The position numbers and the translations under genes were made by a program. 64,000 nt of DNA from Maribacter dokdonensis DSW-8 (GTDB taxonomy: Bacteria; Bacteroidota; Bacteroidia; Flavobacteriales; Flavobacteriaceae): assembly GCF_001447995.1 (NCBI RefSeq), contig NZ_LDPE01000001.1:558001-622000 (forward strand), read 5' to 3'. Shown here piece after piece: positions 8,785 through 17,454 of this stretch. Under the pieces are notes generated by a model. The model made no database searches. It was not told the DNA's origin and was given only the letters and a program-made list of their open reading frames with translations. Each line of letters opens with the position of its first letter. Positions within the stretch are counted from its first letter, which is position 1.

Positions 8785-10152
8785 ATGTACGCAATTTTAG
8801 ATATTGAAACCACGGGAGGAAAATTTAATGAGGAAGGAATTACTGAAATTGCTATTCACAAATTTGATGGTCAAAAAGTAGTAGACAAGTTCATAAGCCT
8901 AGTAAACCCCGAGAAAGAGATTCAGCCTTTTGTAGTAAAACTTACTGGGATTAACAGTAAAATGTTGAGAACTGCACCTAAGTTTTACGAAGTAGCCAAA
9001 CGGATAATAGAAATTACGGAAGATACCGTTATTGTAGCCCATAATGCACAGTTCGACTACAGAATCTTAAGGACTGAGTTTAGGCGCCTAGGGTACAATT
9101 TTGAACGCAAAACGCTTTGTACCGTAGATCTTTCAAAATTATTACTGCCAGATGCAGAATCCTATAGTTTAGGAAAATTGGTTAGATCCTTGGGCATACC
9201 TGTTAGTGACAGGCACCGGGCAAATGGCGATGCTTTGGCTACGGTCAAACTTTTTAAGCTCTTATTGGCCAAAGATTCTGAAAAGATTATCATCAAAGAC
9301 GCTATTAGAAAAGAAACCCAAGGGGAACTGTCTGAAAAGCAATTGGATATCGTAAGAGACCTACCCAATGAAACCGGAGTATTCTATATGCACAATAAGG
9401 ACGGGGACATTATTCACCTAAGTAAAACCAGTGATCTAAAGAAAAAGGTGAATCAAATCTTTACCAAGTCCAACCAAAAATTTAAAAAGCTCGCCAAAGA
9501 AACCAAGAAAGTAACTTATGAACTCACTGGGAATGACTTGGTAGCAATTTTAAAAGAACATCAAGAACTGCTTAAAATAAGGCCTAAATACAGTACTATT
9601 CCTAAAAAACGAATGTACAGTCATGCAATTTGCACAACTATTGATGAATATGGGTATTATAAGTTAAAAATAGAGCCTTATAGAGAATGTAAAGAACCTC
9701 TAGGTCTTTTTAACGGTGTATTTAGTGCAAAAAACTATCGTTATAAGATTACTAAGGAGTTTGGTCTGTGCGAGAAACTAAATGGCATTAGCGAAGCTAG
9801 AAATAATTGCTCAGGTTATGATGAAGGCACGTGCCAAGGAGCATGTATCAATAAAGAAGATGTAGCCGAGTATAACAAAAGGGTAACTGCGGCAATAACC
9901 AAAAACAGTATTAAGGGCAACAAGGTTTTGGTAATAGACAAAGGCAGGGAAATAGGCGAACAAAGTGCTATTTTACTTAAAAACGGATCTTTGGTAGGTT
10001 TAGGTTTCTATGATTTGAACCATCAAATAAATAATATTCATATCTTAGAAAGTATAATTACCCCTATGAACGGTACACGAGATGCCAATTATCTAATTGA
10101 ATCTTACTTAAGAAAAAAACGAGTACTTAAAATATTGGAATTAAACGATTAG
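8785..10152 (+). CDS. DnaQ-like 3'-5' exonuclease fused to a degenerate GIY-YIG domain
   Basis: A 455-residue two-domain protein. Residues 1-170 are a DEDDh exonuclease: ExoI DIETTGG (Asp6, Glu8), ExoII VAHNAQFDYRIL and ExoIII DRHRANGDALAT. The second half begins near residue 195 with a GIY-YIG-like region (GVFYMHNKDGDIIHLSKTSDLKKKV), similar to the bacterial Cho/UvrC N-terminal nuclease. There the YxG part is replaced by HLS and the expected catalytic arginine position reads lysine, so nuclease activity of this half is doubtful. A Cys-rich stretch CSGYDEGTCQGAC follows, as in Cho-like proteins. DnaQ plus GIY-YIG fusions are known and suggest DNA repair or end processing. Confidence 0.87.
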   Translation: MYAILDIETTGGKFNEEGITEIAIHKFDGQKVVDKFISLVNPEKEIQPFVVKLTGINSKMLRTAPKFYEVAKRIIEITEDTVIVAHNAQFDYRILRTEFRRLGYNFERKTLCTVDLSKLLLPDAESYSLGKLVRSLGIPVSDRHRANGDALATVKLFKLLLAKDSEKIIIKDAIRKETQGELSEKQLDIVRDLPNETGVFYMHNKDGDIIHLSKTSDLKKKVNQIFTKSNQKFKKLAKETKKVTYELTGNDLVAILKEHQELLKIRPKYSTIPKKRMYSHAICTTIDEYGYYKLKIEPYRECKEPLGLFNGVFSAKNYRYKITKEFGLCEKLNGISEARNNCSGYDEGTCQGACINKEDVAEYNKRVTAAITKNSIKGNKVLVIDKGREIGEQSAILLKNGSLVGLGFYDLNHQINNIHILESIITPMNGTRDANYLIESYLRKKRVLKILELND

Positions 10153-10153
10153 T

Positions 10154-11011
10154 TTGAAAGAAGACCAAAAATTATCTCCATGGAAACAAAAACTTCATGA
10201 AATCATTTATGAAGCAGATACCCCTATGGGTAAATTGTTCGATATTATTTTGTTCATCATCATCATTTTCAGTGTTATACTTATAATGCTGGAAAGCGTA
10301 AAAGCTATAGATGCAGAATATCATGAAATACTATTTATATTAGAATGGCTGGTAACTATTTTCTTTACTATTGAATATATCGCAAGAATTATATGCATTA
10401 AAAAACCAAGTAATTATATATTCAGTTTTTATGGTATTATTGATTTTCTATCCACTATACCATTATATATCTCCTATATTTTTGCGGGTTCTCAGGTGCT
10501 TTTAGCGGTTAGAGCATTTAGGTTACTACGTGTTTTCAGAATATTAAAATTAGCACGTTTTCTTGGTGAAGCATCGCAACTGAAAAGAGCATTAAAAGCA
10601 AGTAGGGCAAAAATCACGGTATTTCTATTTGCCGTTCTTATTGCATCTGTTATGATGGGTACTTTAATGTACTTGGTTGAAGGTGACGAAGCTGGGTTTA
10701 CAAGCATACCTACTAGCATATATTGGACTATTGTTACACTTACTACTGTTGGTTATGGAGACATTGCCCCTATAACACCACAAGGCCAAGCTATTGCTAC
10801 CATTATTATGTTATTGGGTTATGGCATTATTGCCGTACCTACAGGTATGGTAACCGCTGAGTTTGCAAAACAAGGTAAAGACACCTCTACTTTAAAGAAT
10901 TCTGGCAGCTATGTACATGTTAACACACAGTGTTGCCCAACATGCACCAAAGAGGGTCATAGAGATGATGCTACCCATTGTTATAATTGTGGATCTTTAT
11001 TGAATGAATAA
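10154..11011 (+). CDS. Voltage-gated-type potassium channel with C-terminal zinc ribbon
   Basis: A 285-residue six-helix ion channel. Helices S1-S3 lie at about 26-120, the S4 voltage sensor has regularly spaced arginines (RAFRLLRVFRILKLARF, about 122-138), and the pore loop carries the K+ selectivity filter TVGYGD (about 196-201) before S6. After S6 the cytoplasmic tail ends in two Cys pairs, CCPTC and CYNCG, which form a small zinc ribbon. The start is TTG at 10154, two bases after the preceding stop; the first in-frame ATG falls at residue 26, inside S1, and would remove the N-terminal helix. The next gene overlaps by eight bases. It is placed in the inner membrane. Confidence 0.9.
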   Translation: MKEDQKLSPWKQKLHEIIYEADTPMGKLFDIILFIIIIFSVILIMLESVKAIDAEYHEILFILEWLVTIFFTIEYIARIICIKKPSNYIFSFYGIIDFLSTIPLYISYIFAGSQVLLAVRAFRLLRVFRILKLARFLGEASQLKRALKASRAKITVFLFAVLIASVMMGTLMYLVEGDEAGFTSIPTSIYWTIVTLTTVGYGDIAPITPQGQAIATIIMLLGYGIIAVPTGMVTAEFAKQGKDTSTLKNSGSYVHVNTQCCPTCTKEGHRDDATHCYNCGSLLNE

Positions 11012-11924
11012 TATTTTAATTTCTGTTGTGGGGCCAACTGCCATTGGCAAAACCAAATTAGGTATTCTATTAGCAAATCATTTCAAGACCGAAATTATAT
11101 CTGCGGATTCTAGACAGTTCTTTAAAGAAATGAATATTGGCACCGCTGTTCCTGACAAAGAAGAACTGGCACAAGCCAAACACCATTTTATACAACATAA
11201 AAGTGTTTTAGAAACATATACGGTAGGCGATTTTGAAAGAGAGGCTTTACAAAAATTATCTCACCTCTTTGAAAAACACAAAGTAGTAATTATGGTTGGC
11301 GGCAGTGGTCTTTATGTAAATGCAATAACAGAAGGATTAAATAATTTCCCCACAGTAGACCCAATCATTCGTAAACAATTGAATGCCGAATTAGAAAATT
11401 CCGGGATAGCCGCTTTACAGACAAAACTCAAGGAATTGGACCCAACCTATTACGGCAAAGTGGATATCAACAATCCGCAACGTGTCATTAGGGCGCTTGA
11501 AGTTACTATTGGCAGCGGTACACCTTACTCTTCTTTTGTAAATCAACCTAAGGAAAAAAGAAATTTCAATGTTTTAACTATTGGGCTAAAGGCGGAAAGA
11601 CCAATGATTTACGACCGTATCAATAAACGAGTTGATTTAATGATCGATAACGGGTTATTGGAAGAGGCAAAGAATACACTAGCTTTTAAAAACTTGAATG
11701 CTCTACAAACCGTTGGATATAAAGAATTATTCAAGTATTTTGAAGGAGATTGGACTTTAGACTTTGCCGTTTCAGAAATTAAAAAAAATACCAGAAGATT
11801 TGCAAAGAGGCAACTTACTTGGTTCTTACGCAATAAAAATACCATTTGGGTCAATTATGATTATGAGCCTAAAAAACTTTTAAATGAAATTGACGATGAA
11901 ATTAAAAAACTAAAGCATGGTTAA
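11004..11924 (+). CDS. miaA: tRNA dimethylallyltransferase MiaA
   Basis: Transfers the dimethylallyl group to A37 of tRNAs that read codons beginning with U. The 306-residue protein has the P-loop VVGPTAIGKTKL at the N-terminus, the substrate motif SADSRQFFKEMNIGTA, the prenyl-donor motif VGGSGLYVNAI and the tRNA-binding AIKKNTRRFAKRQLTWF-like segment near the C-terminus (here EIKKNTRRFAKRQLTWF). It overlaps the channel gene by eight bases and the next gene by eight bases, so the three are probably co-translated from one transcript. Confidence 0.97.
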   Translation: MNNILISVVGPTAIGKTKLGILLANHFKTEIISADSRQFFKEMNIGTAVPDKEELAQAKHHFIQHKSVLETYTVGDFEREALQKLSHLFEKHKVVIMVGGSGLYVNAITEGLNNFPTVDPIIRKQLNAELENSGIAALQTKLKELDPTYYGKVDINNPQRVIRALEVTIGSGTPYSSFVNQPKEKRNFNVLTIGLKAERPMIYDRINKRVDLMIDNGLLEEAKNTLAFKNLNALQTVGYKELFKYFEGDWTLDFAVSEIKKNTRRFAKRQLTWFLRNKNTIWVNYDYEPKKLLNEIDDEIKKLKHG

Positions 11925-12405
11925 AAAACAGATTCTATATGTAATGGGTGTTTCGGGCAGCGGAAAGTCTACTATTGGGAAATTATTGGCCAATAAACTT
12001 CAGTTTCCGTTTTTTGATGGTGATGATTTTCATCCAGTAGCGAACGTAAAGAAAATGAAAGCAGGTCACCCCTTAAATGATGATGACCGCCAAGGCTGGT
12101 TAGAAAAATTAAATGAGGTAGCAATAGAAAATTTAGCTACTGGTGCCGTAATTGTATGTTCTTCCCTTAAAAAAAAATATAGAACTATTCTTAGTAAGAA
12201 TTTAGAGGACAAGCATAAGTTCGTTTATTTAGAAGGAAGTTTTGACCTTATAGACAAAAGGTTGAGTGCAAGAAAAAATCATTATATGCCCGCGGGACTG
12301 CTACAATCTCAATTTGATATTCTTGAAGTACCTTTAGAGGCAATAACCGTATCAATTGACCAAGAACCCAATGATATTGTCAAGGACATTATGAGAAAGC
12401 TCTAA
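11917..12405 (+). CDS. gntK: Gluconokinase-like P-loop kinase
   Basis: A 162-residue kinase of the GntK/shikimate-kinase-like fold. It has Walker A GVSGSGKST (residues 11-19), DGDDFHP just after strand 2, LNDDDRQGWL, and the lid segment GSFDLIDKRLSARKNHYMPAGLLQSQ, which is characteristic of gluconate kinase. This family makes 6-phosphogluconate from gluconate and ATP in the cytoplasm. No gluconate transporter, dehydrogenase or Entner-Doudoroff gene is adjacent; it is simply the last gene after miaA with an eight-base overlap. The specific substrate is therefore inferred from motifs alone. Confidence 0.88.
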   Translation: MVKKQILYVMGVSGSGKSTIGKLLANKLQFPFFDGDDFHPVANVKKMKAGHPLNDDDRQGWLEKLNEVAIENLATGAVIVCSSLKKKYRTILSKNLEDKHKFVYLEGSFDLIDKRLSARKNHYMPAGLLQSQFDILEVPLEAITVSIDQEPNDIVKDIMRKL

Positions 12406-12410
12406 AACAA

Positions 12411-12440
12411 AAAAGCATCCAATAAATTGGATGCTTTTTT
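12411..12440. terminator. Bidirectional terminator between gntK and the response regulator
   Basis: Stem AGCATCCAA with TTGGATGCT around an ATAAA-type loop, flanked by A-run and T-run on both sides. It sits in the 53-base gap between the convergent stop codons and can serve both strands. Confidence 0.9.
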
Positions 12441-12458
12441 AGTATCTGGAATAGTGAA

Positions 12459-13172
12459 TTATTCACCTTCTGTCTTTACGACCAAACGGAATCCTTCACC
12501 GTGAATATTCAAAATCTCAACAGTATCATCCACTTTTAAATACTTACGTAATTTGGCTATGTAAACATCCATACTACGAGAAGTAAAATAGTTATCATCT
12601 CTCCAAATCTTTGTTAACGCCAATTCTCTTGGCATAAGATCGTTTTCATGTAAGGCCAACAAACGTAACAATTCATTCTCTTTTGGAGATAATTTTATTG
12701 ATTCTTCATCTTTGTACTTCAAGAATCTTAATTTAGAATTCAAATGGAAACCACCAATAGTAAATTCAAATTTCTTACTGTCCGCCAATCCGTTAGAAGC
12801 CTTTCTTTGAAGAATAGCTTTTAGCTTCATTAACAATACCTCAGAATCAAATGGTTTATTCAAATAATCATCTGCACCTGCCTTATACCCTTTAAGAACA
12901 TCTTCTTTCATTGTTTTCGCCGTCAAGAAAACAATTGGCACGTTCTCATTCTTTTCACGAATCTCTTTCGCCAAGGTAAAACCATCTTTATAAGGCATCA
13001 TAACATCCAATATACAGATGTCATAATTATCTTTTTTAAACTTCTCAAAACCTTCCATTCCATTCTTAGCCAAGGTGACATCGAAATCGTTCATTGACAA
13101 ATAATCTTTCAACACAATTCCAAAATTTGGATCGTCCTCAACTAAAAGTATCTTCTTGTTTATTGTTTCCAT
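12459..13172 (-). CDS. OmpR-family response regulator (RprY-like)
   Basis: A 237-residue two-domain DNA-binding response regulator. The receiver domain (1-120) has the acidic pocket EDD (12-14), phospho-acceptor Asp56 in CILDVMMP, the Thr of FLTAKTM and the Lys of LNKPFDSE. The C-terminal winged helix of the OmpR/PhoB type covers about 140-232, with SPKENELLRLLALHEN and the recognition region SRSMDVYIAKLRKYL. It lies six bases downstream of its histidine kinase, on the same strand, so they form an operon. Overall layout resembles the Bacteroidota RprXY system; regulated genes are unknown. Confidence 0.92.
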   Translation of the reverse strand: METINKKILLVEDDPNFGIVLKDYLSMNDFDVTLAKNGMEGFEKFKKDNYDICILDVMMPYKDGFTLAKEIREKNENVPIVFLTAKTMKEDVLKGYKAGADDYLNKPFDSEVLLMKLKAILQRKASNGLADSKKFEFTIGGFHLNSKLRFLKYKDEESIKLSPKENELLRLLALHENDLMPRELALTKIWRDDNYFTSRSMDVYIAKLRKYLKVDDTVEILNIHGEGFRLVVKTEGE

Positions 13173-13178
13173 ATTTTT

Positions 13179-14762
13179 TTATATTAACGGCAATTTGATG
13201 TAAAATGTACTTCCTTTTCCTTTTTCACTTTCGGCATAAACTTCGCCTTGGTGGTCTTCTACTATTTTCTTTACGTAGGCCAGTCCTAATCCGTGACCTT
13301 TAACGTTATGTATATCTCCAGTGTGTTCCCGATAGAATTTTTCAAATACTTTCTTGACTACACCTTTACTCATACCAGCTCCTTGATCTTGAACTTTAAT
13401 TATGATATAGTTCTTAGCTCGTTCCGTGAAAACATCTATTTTTGGTGCATCTTCAGAGTACTTAATGGCATTATCCAACATATTCACAATTACATTCGTA
13501 AAATGCATTTCATTCGCCAATACTTCTGAACGTTCCGCATCTAAATGAGTGTGAATATAACCGCCCCGATCATCTACGATCAATTCTACGTGGGTAATTG
13601 CATCTTCTATAATGTCGTGCACATTAACCCTATCCTTACTAATATCCAGCTGATTTTTTTCCAACTTAGATATTCTTAGAACGTTTTCTACTTGGGCATG
13701 CATACGTTTGTTCTCATCACGTATCATCTGCAAGTACCTTAAAACCTTTTCTTTATCAACAATTATCTTAGGATTCCTGATTGCCTCAACAGCTAAATTA
13801 ATGGTCGCAATGGGAGTTTTGAACTCATGCGTCATGTTATTAATAAAGTCAGTTTTAATTTCAGATATCTGTTTCTGACGGATCAACTGGTATATTGCCC
13901 CTGCATAAGCTACCACAATAATAATGGTAAACAATAATGAAAGCATTGCCAGACCTAAAATAGACTGCACCAAGAAACGTTTTTTCTTAGGAAACGAAAC
14001 TAACAAATCGAAATTTGAAACCCCTTCAAAATCTACGAACATAGGAGATTTATAGATATTTGCTTCGGCATATTTAAACTTAGATGACTTTACTTTGGTA
14101 GGTAAGCCATTGCTGTACACACCATATTCAAAAGCGATATCTACACCTCTATTCTCAAGTTCACGCTGCAATAACAATTCTATTTCTTGTTTTGATACAC
14201 GTTTATGAATTGGAACGCGTTTGGCATGAACCATAAACATTTCTTCCATTGCGGCCTTTTCCATTTTATTAAGACCTCCAATTTTCTCAATTCGTTGAAT
14301 AGGATTTAAACGTGGTGTATTTCCTTCTAAATCAAAATCTTCTTTAAAAATAGAAGTAGTTCGTTTACTGGTATAATTTTTAATGATGGTGGTATCCGCA
14401 CCATCACTACTATCAAAGAACGTAGACGAGATTCCGTAATCCTCTTCTAAAATACCGTGCTCATACAGTAAGATTTCGTTAGAATTGATATCTCGATCAA
14501 TAAAGAAAAAATTTGTAAGCTGTGCCCCTTTTAGTTCACCACCTGCACTATCCTTCGCATGTAAATATCTATCGAAGTAATTTTTTGATTCTCTTTCCGT
14601 AATCTTATTGGTAACACTGTTTAACGCTTCTGAAACACTGCTTGAAAACTGTTCTTCACTACTATCAATGGATTTGCTTATCCAAAAACTTTGAACGAAA
14701 ATCAGACCAATAAGTGAAAGGCTCATTAAAACTACTAAGAGCACAAATAACTTTTTGTTCAT
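13179..14762 (-). CDS. Sensor histidine kinase (RprX-like)
   Basis: A 527-residue membrane kinase partnered with the response regulator downstream. TM1 is residues about 5-27, TM2 about 264-290, and between them lies a periplasmic sensor region of about 230 residues with no recognisable ligand motif. The dimerisation and phosphoacceptor box is MTHEFKTPIA with His312. ATPase motifs are NVIVNMLDNAIKYS (N box), VQDQGAGMS (G1), FEKFYR (F box) and GHGLGLAYVKKI (G2). All key residues are present. The pair probably reads an envelope signal and controls transcription (inference). The minus-strand upstream region holds no clear -33/-7 promoter. Confidence 0.93.
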   Translation of the reverse strand: MNKKLFVLLVVLMSLSLIGLIFVQSFWISKSIDSSEEQFSSSVSEALNSVTNKITERESKNYFDRYLHAKDSAGGELKGAQLTNFFFIDRDINSNEILLYEHGILEEDYGISSTFFDSSDGADTTIIKNYTSKRTTSIFKEDFDLEGNTPRLNPIQRIEKIGGLNKMEKAAMEEMFMVHAKRVPIHKRVSKQEIELLLQRELENRGVDIAFEYGVYSNGLPTKVKSSKFKYAEANIYKSPMFVDFEGVSNFDLLVSFPKKKRFLVQSILGLAMLSLLFTIIIVVAYAGAIYQLIRQKQISEIKTDFINNMTHEFKTPIATINLAVEAIRNPKIIVDKEKVLRYLQMIRDENKRMHAQVENVLRISKLEKNQLDISKDRVNVHDIIEDAITHVELIVDDRGGYIHTHLDAERSEVLANEMHFTNVIVNMLDNAIKYSEDAPKIDVFTERAKNYIIIKVQDQGAGMSKGVVKKVFEKFYREHTGDIHNVKGHGLGLAYVKKIVEDHQGEVYAESEKGKGSTFYIKLPLI

Positions 14763-14833
14763 TGGGGGATAAAATTAAAGATTTAACAGTTAGACGATAG
14801 TACGTTTAACCTAACCTTAACAAAAATGTTAAA

Positions 14834-14853
14834 ATTGCTAAATTACTAGCAAT
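14834..14853 (-). terminator. Likely terminator of the coaE/YbbR/glycosyltransferase group
   Basis: A 7-bp stem ATTGCTA/TAGCAAT with a six-base loop overlaps the coaE stop codon. On the minus strand it is followed by TTTTAAC, a weak U tract. A second palindrome (14818-14833, TTAACA...TGTTAA) adjoins it. Confidence 0.5.
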
Positions 14854-15430
14854 CAGTTATGATTGCAGCGTGTACTTGAAGGACAATTGACCTAGTTCTT
14901 TCTATGTCAATATTTTCTATAACGAAATCACTTAAGTTCAATTTCTCTTCATCGTCCATTTGATTGTTCATTCTGGCAATTACTTGTTCCCTTGTGCCAT
15001 TATCCCTACTTACTACCCGTGAGATACGTTCTTCTTTTGGCGCGGTTACCAAAATAATACTATCGTATAAATGCTGCGCATTATTTTCGAACAACAAGGC
15101 CGTTTCTTGAATTACATAACAATACTCTTGCTCACCTGTCCATTTAAGAAAATCTTCTCTAACTACCGGATGCACAATAGCATTAAGCTGCGCCAACAAT
15201 GTGGTATCATTGAATACCTTTTTTGCGATATATGCTCTGTTTAACTTTTCTTCATGGTAAGATTCTTTACCCAAAAAAGAAATAATTTGATTTTTTATCT
15301 CCGCAGATGTATTCATTAATTTTTTTGCTCGCTCGTCTGAATTGTACACGGGAACACCCAACTCTAAAAACATTTTGGACACAGTAGATTTACCACTGCC
15401 TATACCACCGGTTAGACCTACCACTTTCAT
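14846..15430 (-). CDS. coaE: Dephospho-CoA kinase
   Basis: Catalyses the last step of coenzyme A synthesis, phosphorylating dephospho-CoA at the ribose 3' hydroxyl. The 194-residue protein starts with the P-loop VGLTGGIGSGKSTVSKMF, followed by the substrate segment GVPVYNSDERAKKLM and the central IVHPVVREDF. The lid region is RVVSRDNGTREQVIARMNNQM. It overlaps the YbbR gene by four bases. CoaBC of the same pathway is encoded 5.5 kb away on the same strand (20939-22144). Confidence 0.96.
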   Translation of the reverse strand: MKVVGLTGGIGSGKSTVSKMFLELGVPVYNSDERAKKLMNTSAEIKNQIISFLGKESYHEEKLNRAYIAKKVFNDTTLLAQLNAIVHPVVREDFLKWTGEQEYCYVIQETALLFENNAQHLYDSIILVTAPKEERISRVVSRDNGTREQVIARMNNQMDDEEKLNLSDFVIENIDIERTRSIVLQVHAAIITDC

Positions 15431-16392
15431 TCTCTTCGCAAAATAAATTCTACCTCATTAACACTTAGAACAACATTATGCAATGTTCTAGGATATTGCA
15501 CCAGTTGAATTGACAATCTATTACCTGTTTCTTTATTTGTTTTAGCGTAATCTGCCTCAACAACAAAATCCTCTTCTTCCAATTCTTTTAAATGATCTAG
15601 AGTACCTTGACAGCGCACTTCCACTACCTCTGGAAACGTACGCACTTGAACATTATCAGGTAAATTAATTACTTGTACAGGAACCGCTAACACCTTTTCA
15701 GAAAACTTCACCACTTTACCTGAGATTTGTACTTTGTGGTCAGAAAACGAAGTACCATTCAAGTTTTTTGGCAAGTTTAGATCCACCTCTTCAACAAAGG
15801 AATTATTTAAATTGTCTTTTATAACTTTCATTGACCTTACAACTCTTACGGAATCAATCTGGCTTTTTGGACCAGAAACTTGTATGGAATCTGGATATAC
15901 TTTAATGTCTCCTTCAAGTATATGGTTTGCAGAAAAATCTAGTTGCAATACAGCCTCAACCGGTATTTTCTTAGTCTCCAAAGAAGTAAAATCAAAATAA
16001 ATGGCATCACTTTCAAAATCTACCAAAGCACTTGAATTACTCAATTGAGCTTCTAATTGTATTCTTATTTGATCAGAGGTGAGGTAATATCTATCATTGT
16101 CATACATTACCTTACTTACATCTAATTGAATGTGTTTAGGCTTTAATTCATAGCCTAAAAATTGAAATCCGACAGCTTTTAGTCTTACAGCTATTTCATC
16201 TTTAGGGCTAGTTGCCAGTAAAAAATCATCTGGTATATTAATATATTCAACTTTAAAACTGGTGTTACTTGTATATGTTAAAGACAGTTTATTGATCAAC
16301 CAAGCAAGTGAAGCACATAACAAGAATATTAGAAAGATTTTCACCTTTCTTTTTTTTAATCCTGTTTTGATCCATTCTAGCAAACGCTCCAT
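15427..16392 (-). CDS. YbbR-like domain protein, membrane-anchored
   Basis: A 321-residue protein with a basic N-terminus, one transmembrane helix at about 17-35, and an extracytoplasmic part made of YbbR-like beta repeats (for example IPVEAVLQLDF..., VRVVRSMKVIKDNL, VPVQVINLPDNVQVR). In Firmicutes YbbR (CdaR) regulates the c-di-AMP cyclase next to it, but no cyclase gene is present here, so that role should not be carried over. It overlaps coaE and abuts the glycosyltransferase gene (shared base 16392), forming a tight leftward unit. Confidence 0.8.
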   Translation of the reverse strand: MERLLEWIKTGLKKRKVKIFLIFLLCASLAWLINKLSLTYTSNTSFKVEYINIPDDFLLATSPKDEIAVRLKAVGFQFLGYELKPKHIQLDVSKVMYDNDRYYLTSDQIRIQLEAQLSNSSALVDFESDAIYFDFTSLETKKIPVEAVLQLDFSANHILEGDIKVYPDSIQVSGPKSQIDSVRVVRSMKVIKDNLNNSFVEEVDLNLPKNLNGTSFSDHKVQISGKVVKFSEKVLAVPVQVINLPDNVQVRTFPEVVEVRCQGTLDHLKELEEEDFVVEADYAKTNKETGNRLSIQLVQYPRTLHNVVLSVNEVEFILRRE

Positions 16393-17399
16393 TACTTCAC
16401 TCTAAAAAATAATTTAGGAAAAATCTCCTCTGGTTCTTTATTAGAAAAATTAATATACAGGGTTGATTTTAAAAATCCGTATCCATATCCAAAAAATTGT
16501 ATCGCAGTTGCCAATAATGCCAAAAACGAAACTTTTATATTTCGTGTTTTCAAAAGCGCATCAATAAACAAAACCAAAAAGTATGTGCAATACATAAACC
16601 ATAACACCTTAAAACCTAAAAACAACAAAATCAATGCTATTATAAATCCTAAACAAAAAACGGTTGGAAACCAATATGTAACCTTTTTTGTTTCCGGGTG
16701 CCATTTATTTAAAATGGGCCTAACCATTCCAAATTTGTTGACCTGAATATAAAACTTGTTCCAGTCTATTCTTCTTTTATGATACACAAAAGCTTCTGAA
16801 ATCAATTTTGTTCTATAGCCTTTGTTCCAAATACGAATAGTAAGATCCGGATCTTCACCTGGGTGTATATTACCGTAACCACCAACATTTTCAAAGGCTT
16901 CTTTAGATATACCCATATTAAAACTTCTGGGCTGAAATTTGTCTACCGCCCTCTTACCTCCACGTATGCCACCAGTAGTTAAAAATGAAGTCATGGCATG
17001 ATTAATTGCCTTTTGCACCGTAGAAAATGATTCATGAGCAGCATCTGGACCTCCATAACAATGCACAAAATCATCCTTTAGACTTTTATCCGCTTCTTTT
17101 AAATATTGTGGAGGTAATATACAATCAGAGTCCAACACAATAAAATAATTGCCCTTTGCCTTAGCCATACCGTAATTACGGGAATCACCTGGACCAGAAT
17201 TTGCTTTTTTATAATATGAAATGGACAAATAGTCTACGTACTCACCTATAACTTCTTCTGATGAAATAGTTGAACCATCTTCAACGATTACTACTTCAAA
17301 AGATTGATCATAGGTCTGTAAACGTAGACTATCCAATAACTCTTTAATTTCATTGGGTCTATTGTATACAGGAATGATAAAAGAAAACGATAAGTTCAT
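16392..17399 (-). CDS. Family 2 glycosyltransferase with C-terminal membrane helices
   Basis: A 335-residue GT2-type enzyme. The GT-A fold begins with FSFIIPVYNRPNEI, includes VVIVEDGS and the DxD-like VLDSDCILPP, and the acceptor-side PGEDPDLTIRIW. Three or four hydrophobic helices follow from about residue 225 onward, anchoring it in the inner membrane. The donor and acceptor sugars are unknown; a role in exopolysaccharide or lipid glycosylation is typical. The ATG at 17399 is preferred over one ten codons upstream because it is preceded by AGGAGAG at good spacing and the catalytic fold starts directly after it. Confidence 0.87.
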   Translation of the reverse strand: MNLSFSFIIPVYNRPNEIKELLDSLRLQTYDQSFEVVIVEDGSTISSEEVIGEYVDYLSISYYKKANSGPGDSRNYGMAKAKGNYFIVLDSDCILPPQYLKEADKSLKDDFVHCYGGPDAAHESFSTVQKAINHAMTSFLTTGGIRGGKRAVDKFQPRSFNMGISKEAFENVGGYGNIHPGEDPDLTIRIWNKGYRTKLISEAFVYHKRRIDWNKFYIQVNKFGMVRPILNKWHPETKKVTYWFPTVFCLGFIIALILLFLGFKVLWFMYCTYFLVLFIDALLKTRNIKVSFLALLATAIQFFGYGYGFLKSTLYINFSNKEPEEIFPKLFFRVK

Positions 17400-17454
17400 T
17401 ATAACTCTCCTTTTATGAATAGGCTCCAATGAAATTGGAAAACTAAAATATTGA

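Noticed and set aside
15427..16392. YbbR protein as a c-di-AMP cyclase regulator (CdaR)
   Set aside because: No diadenylate cyclase gene is adjacent; the domain occurs in other settings.
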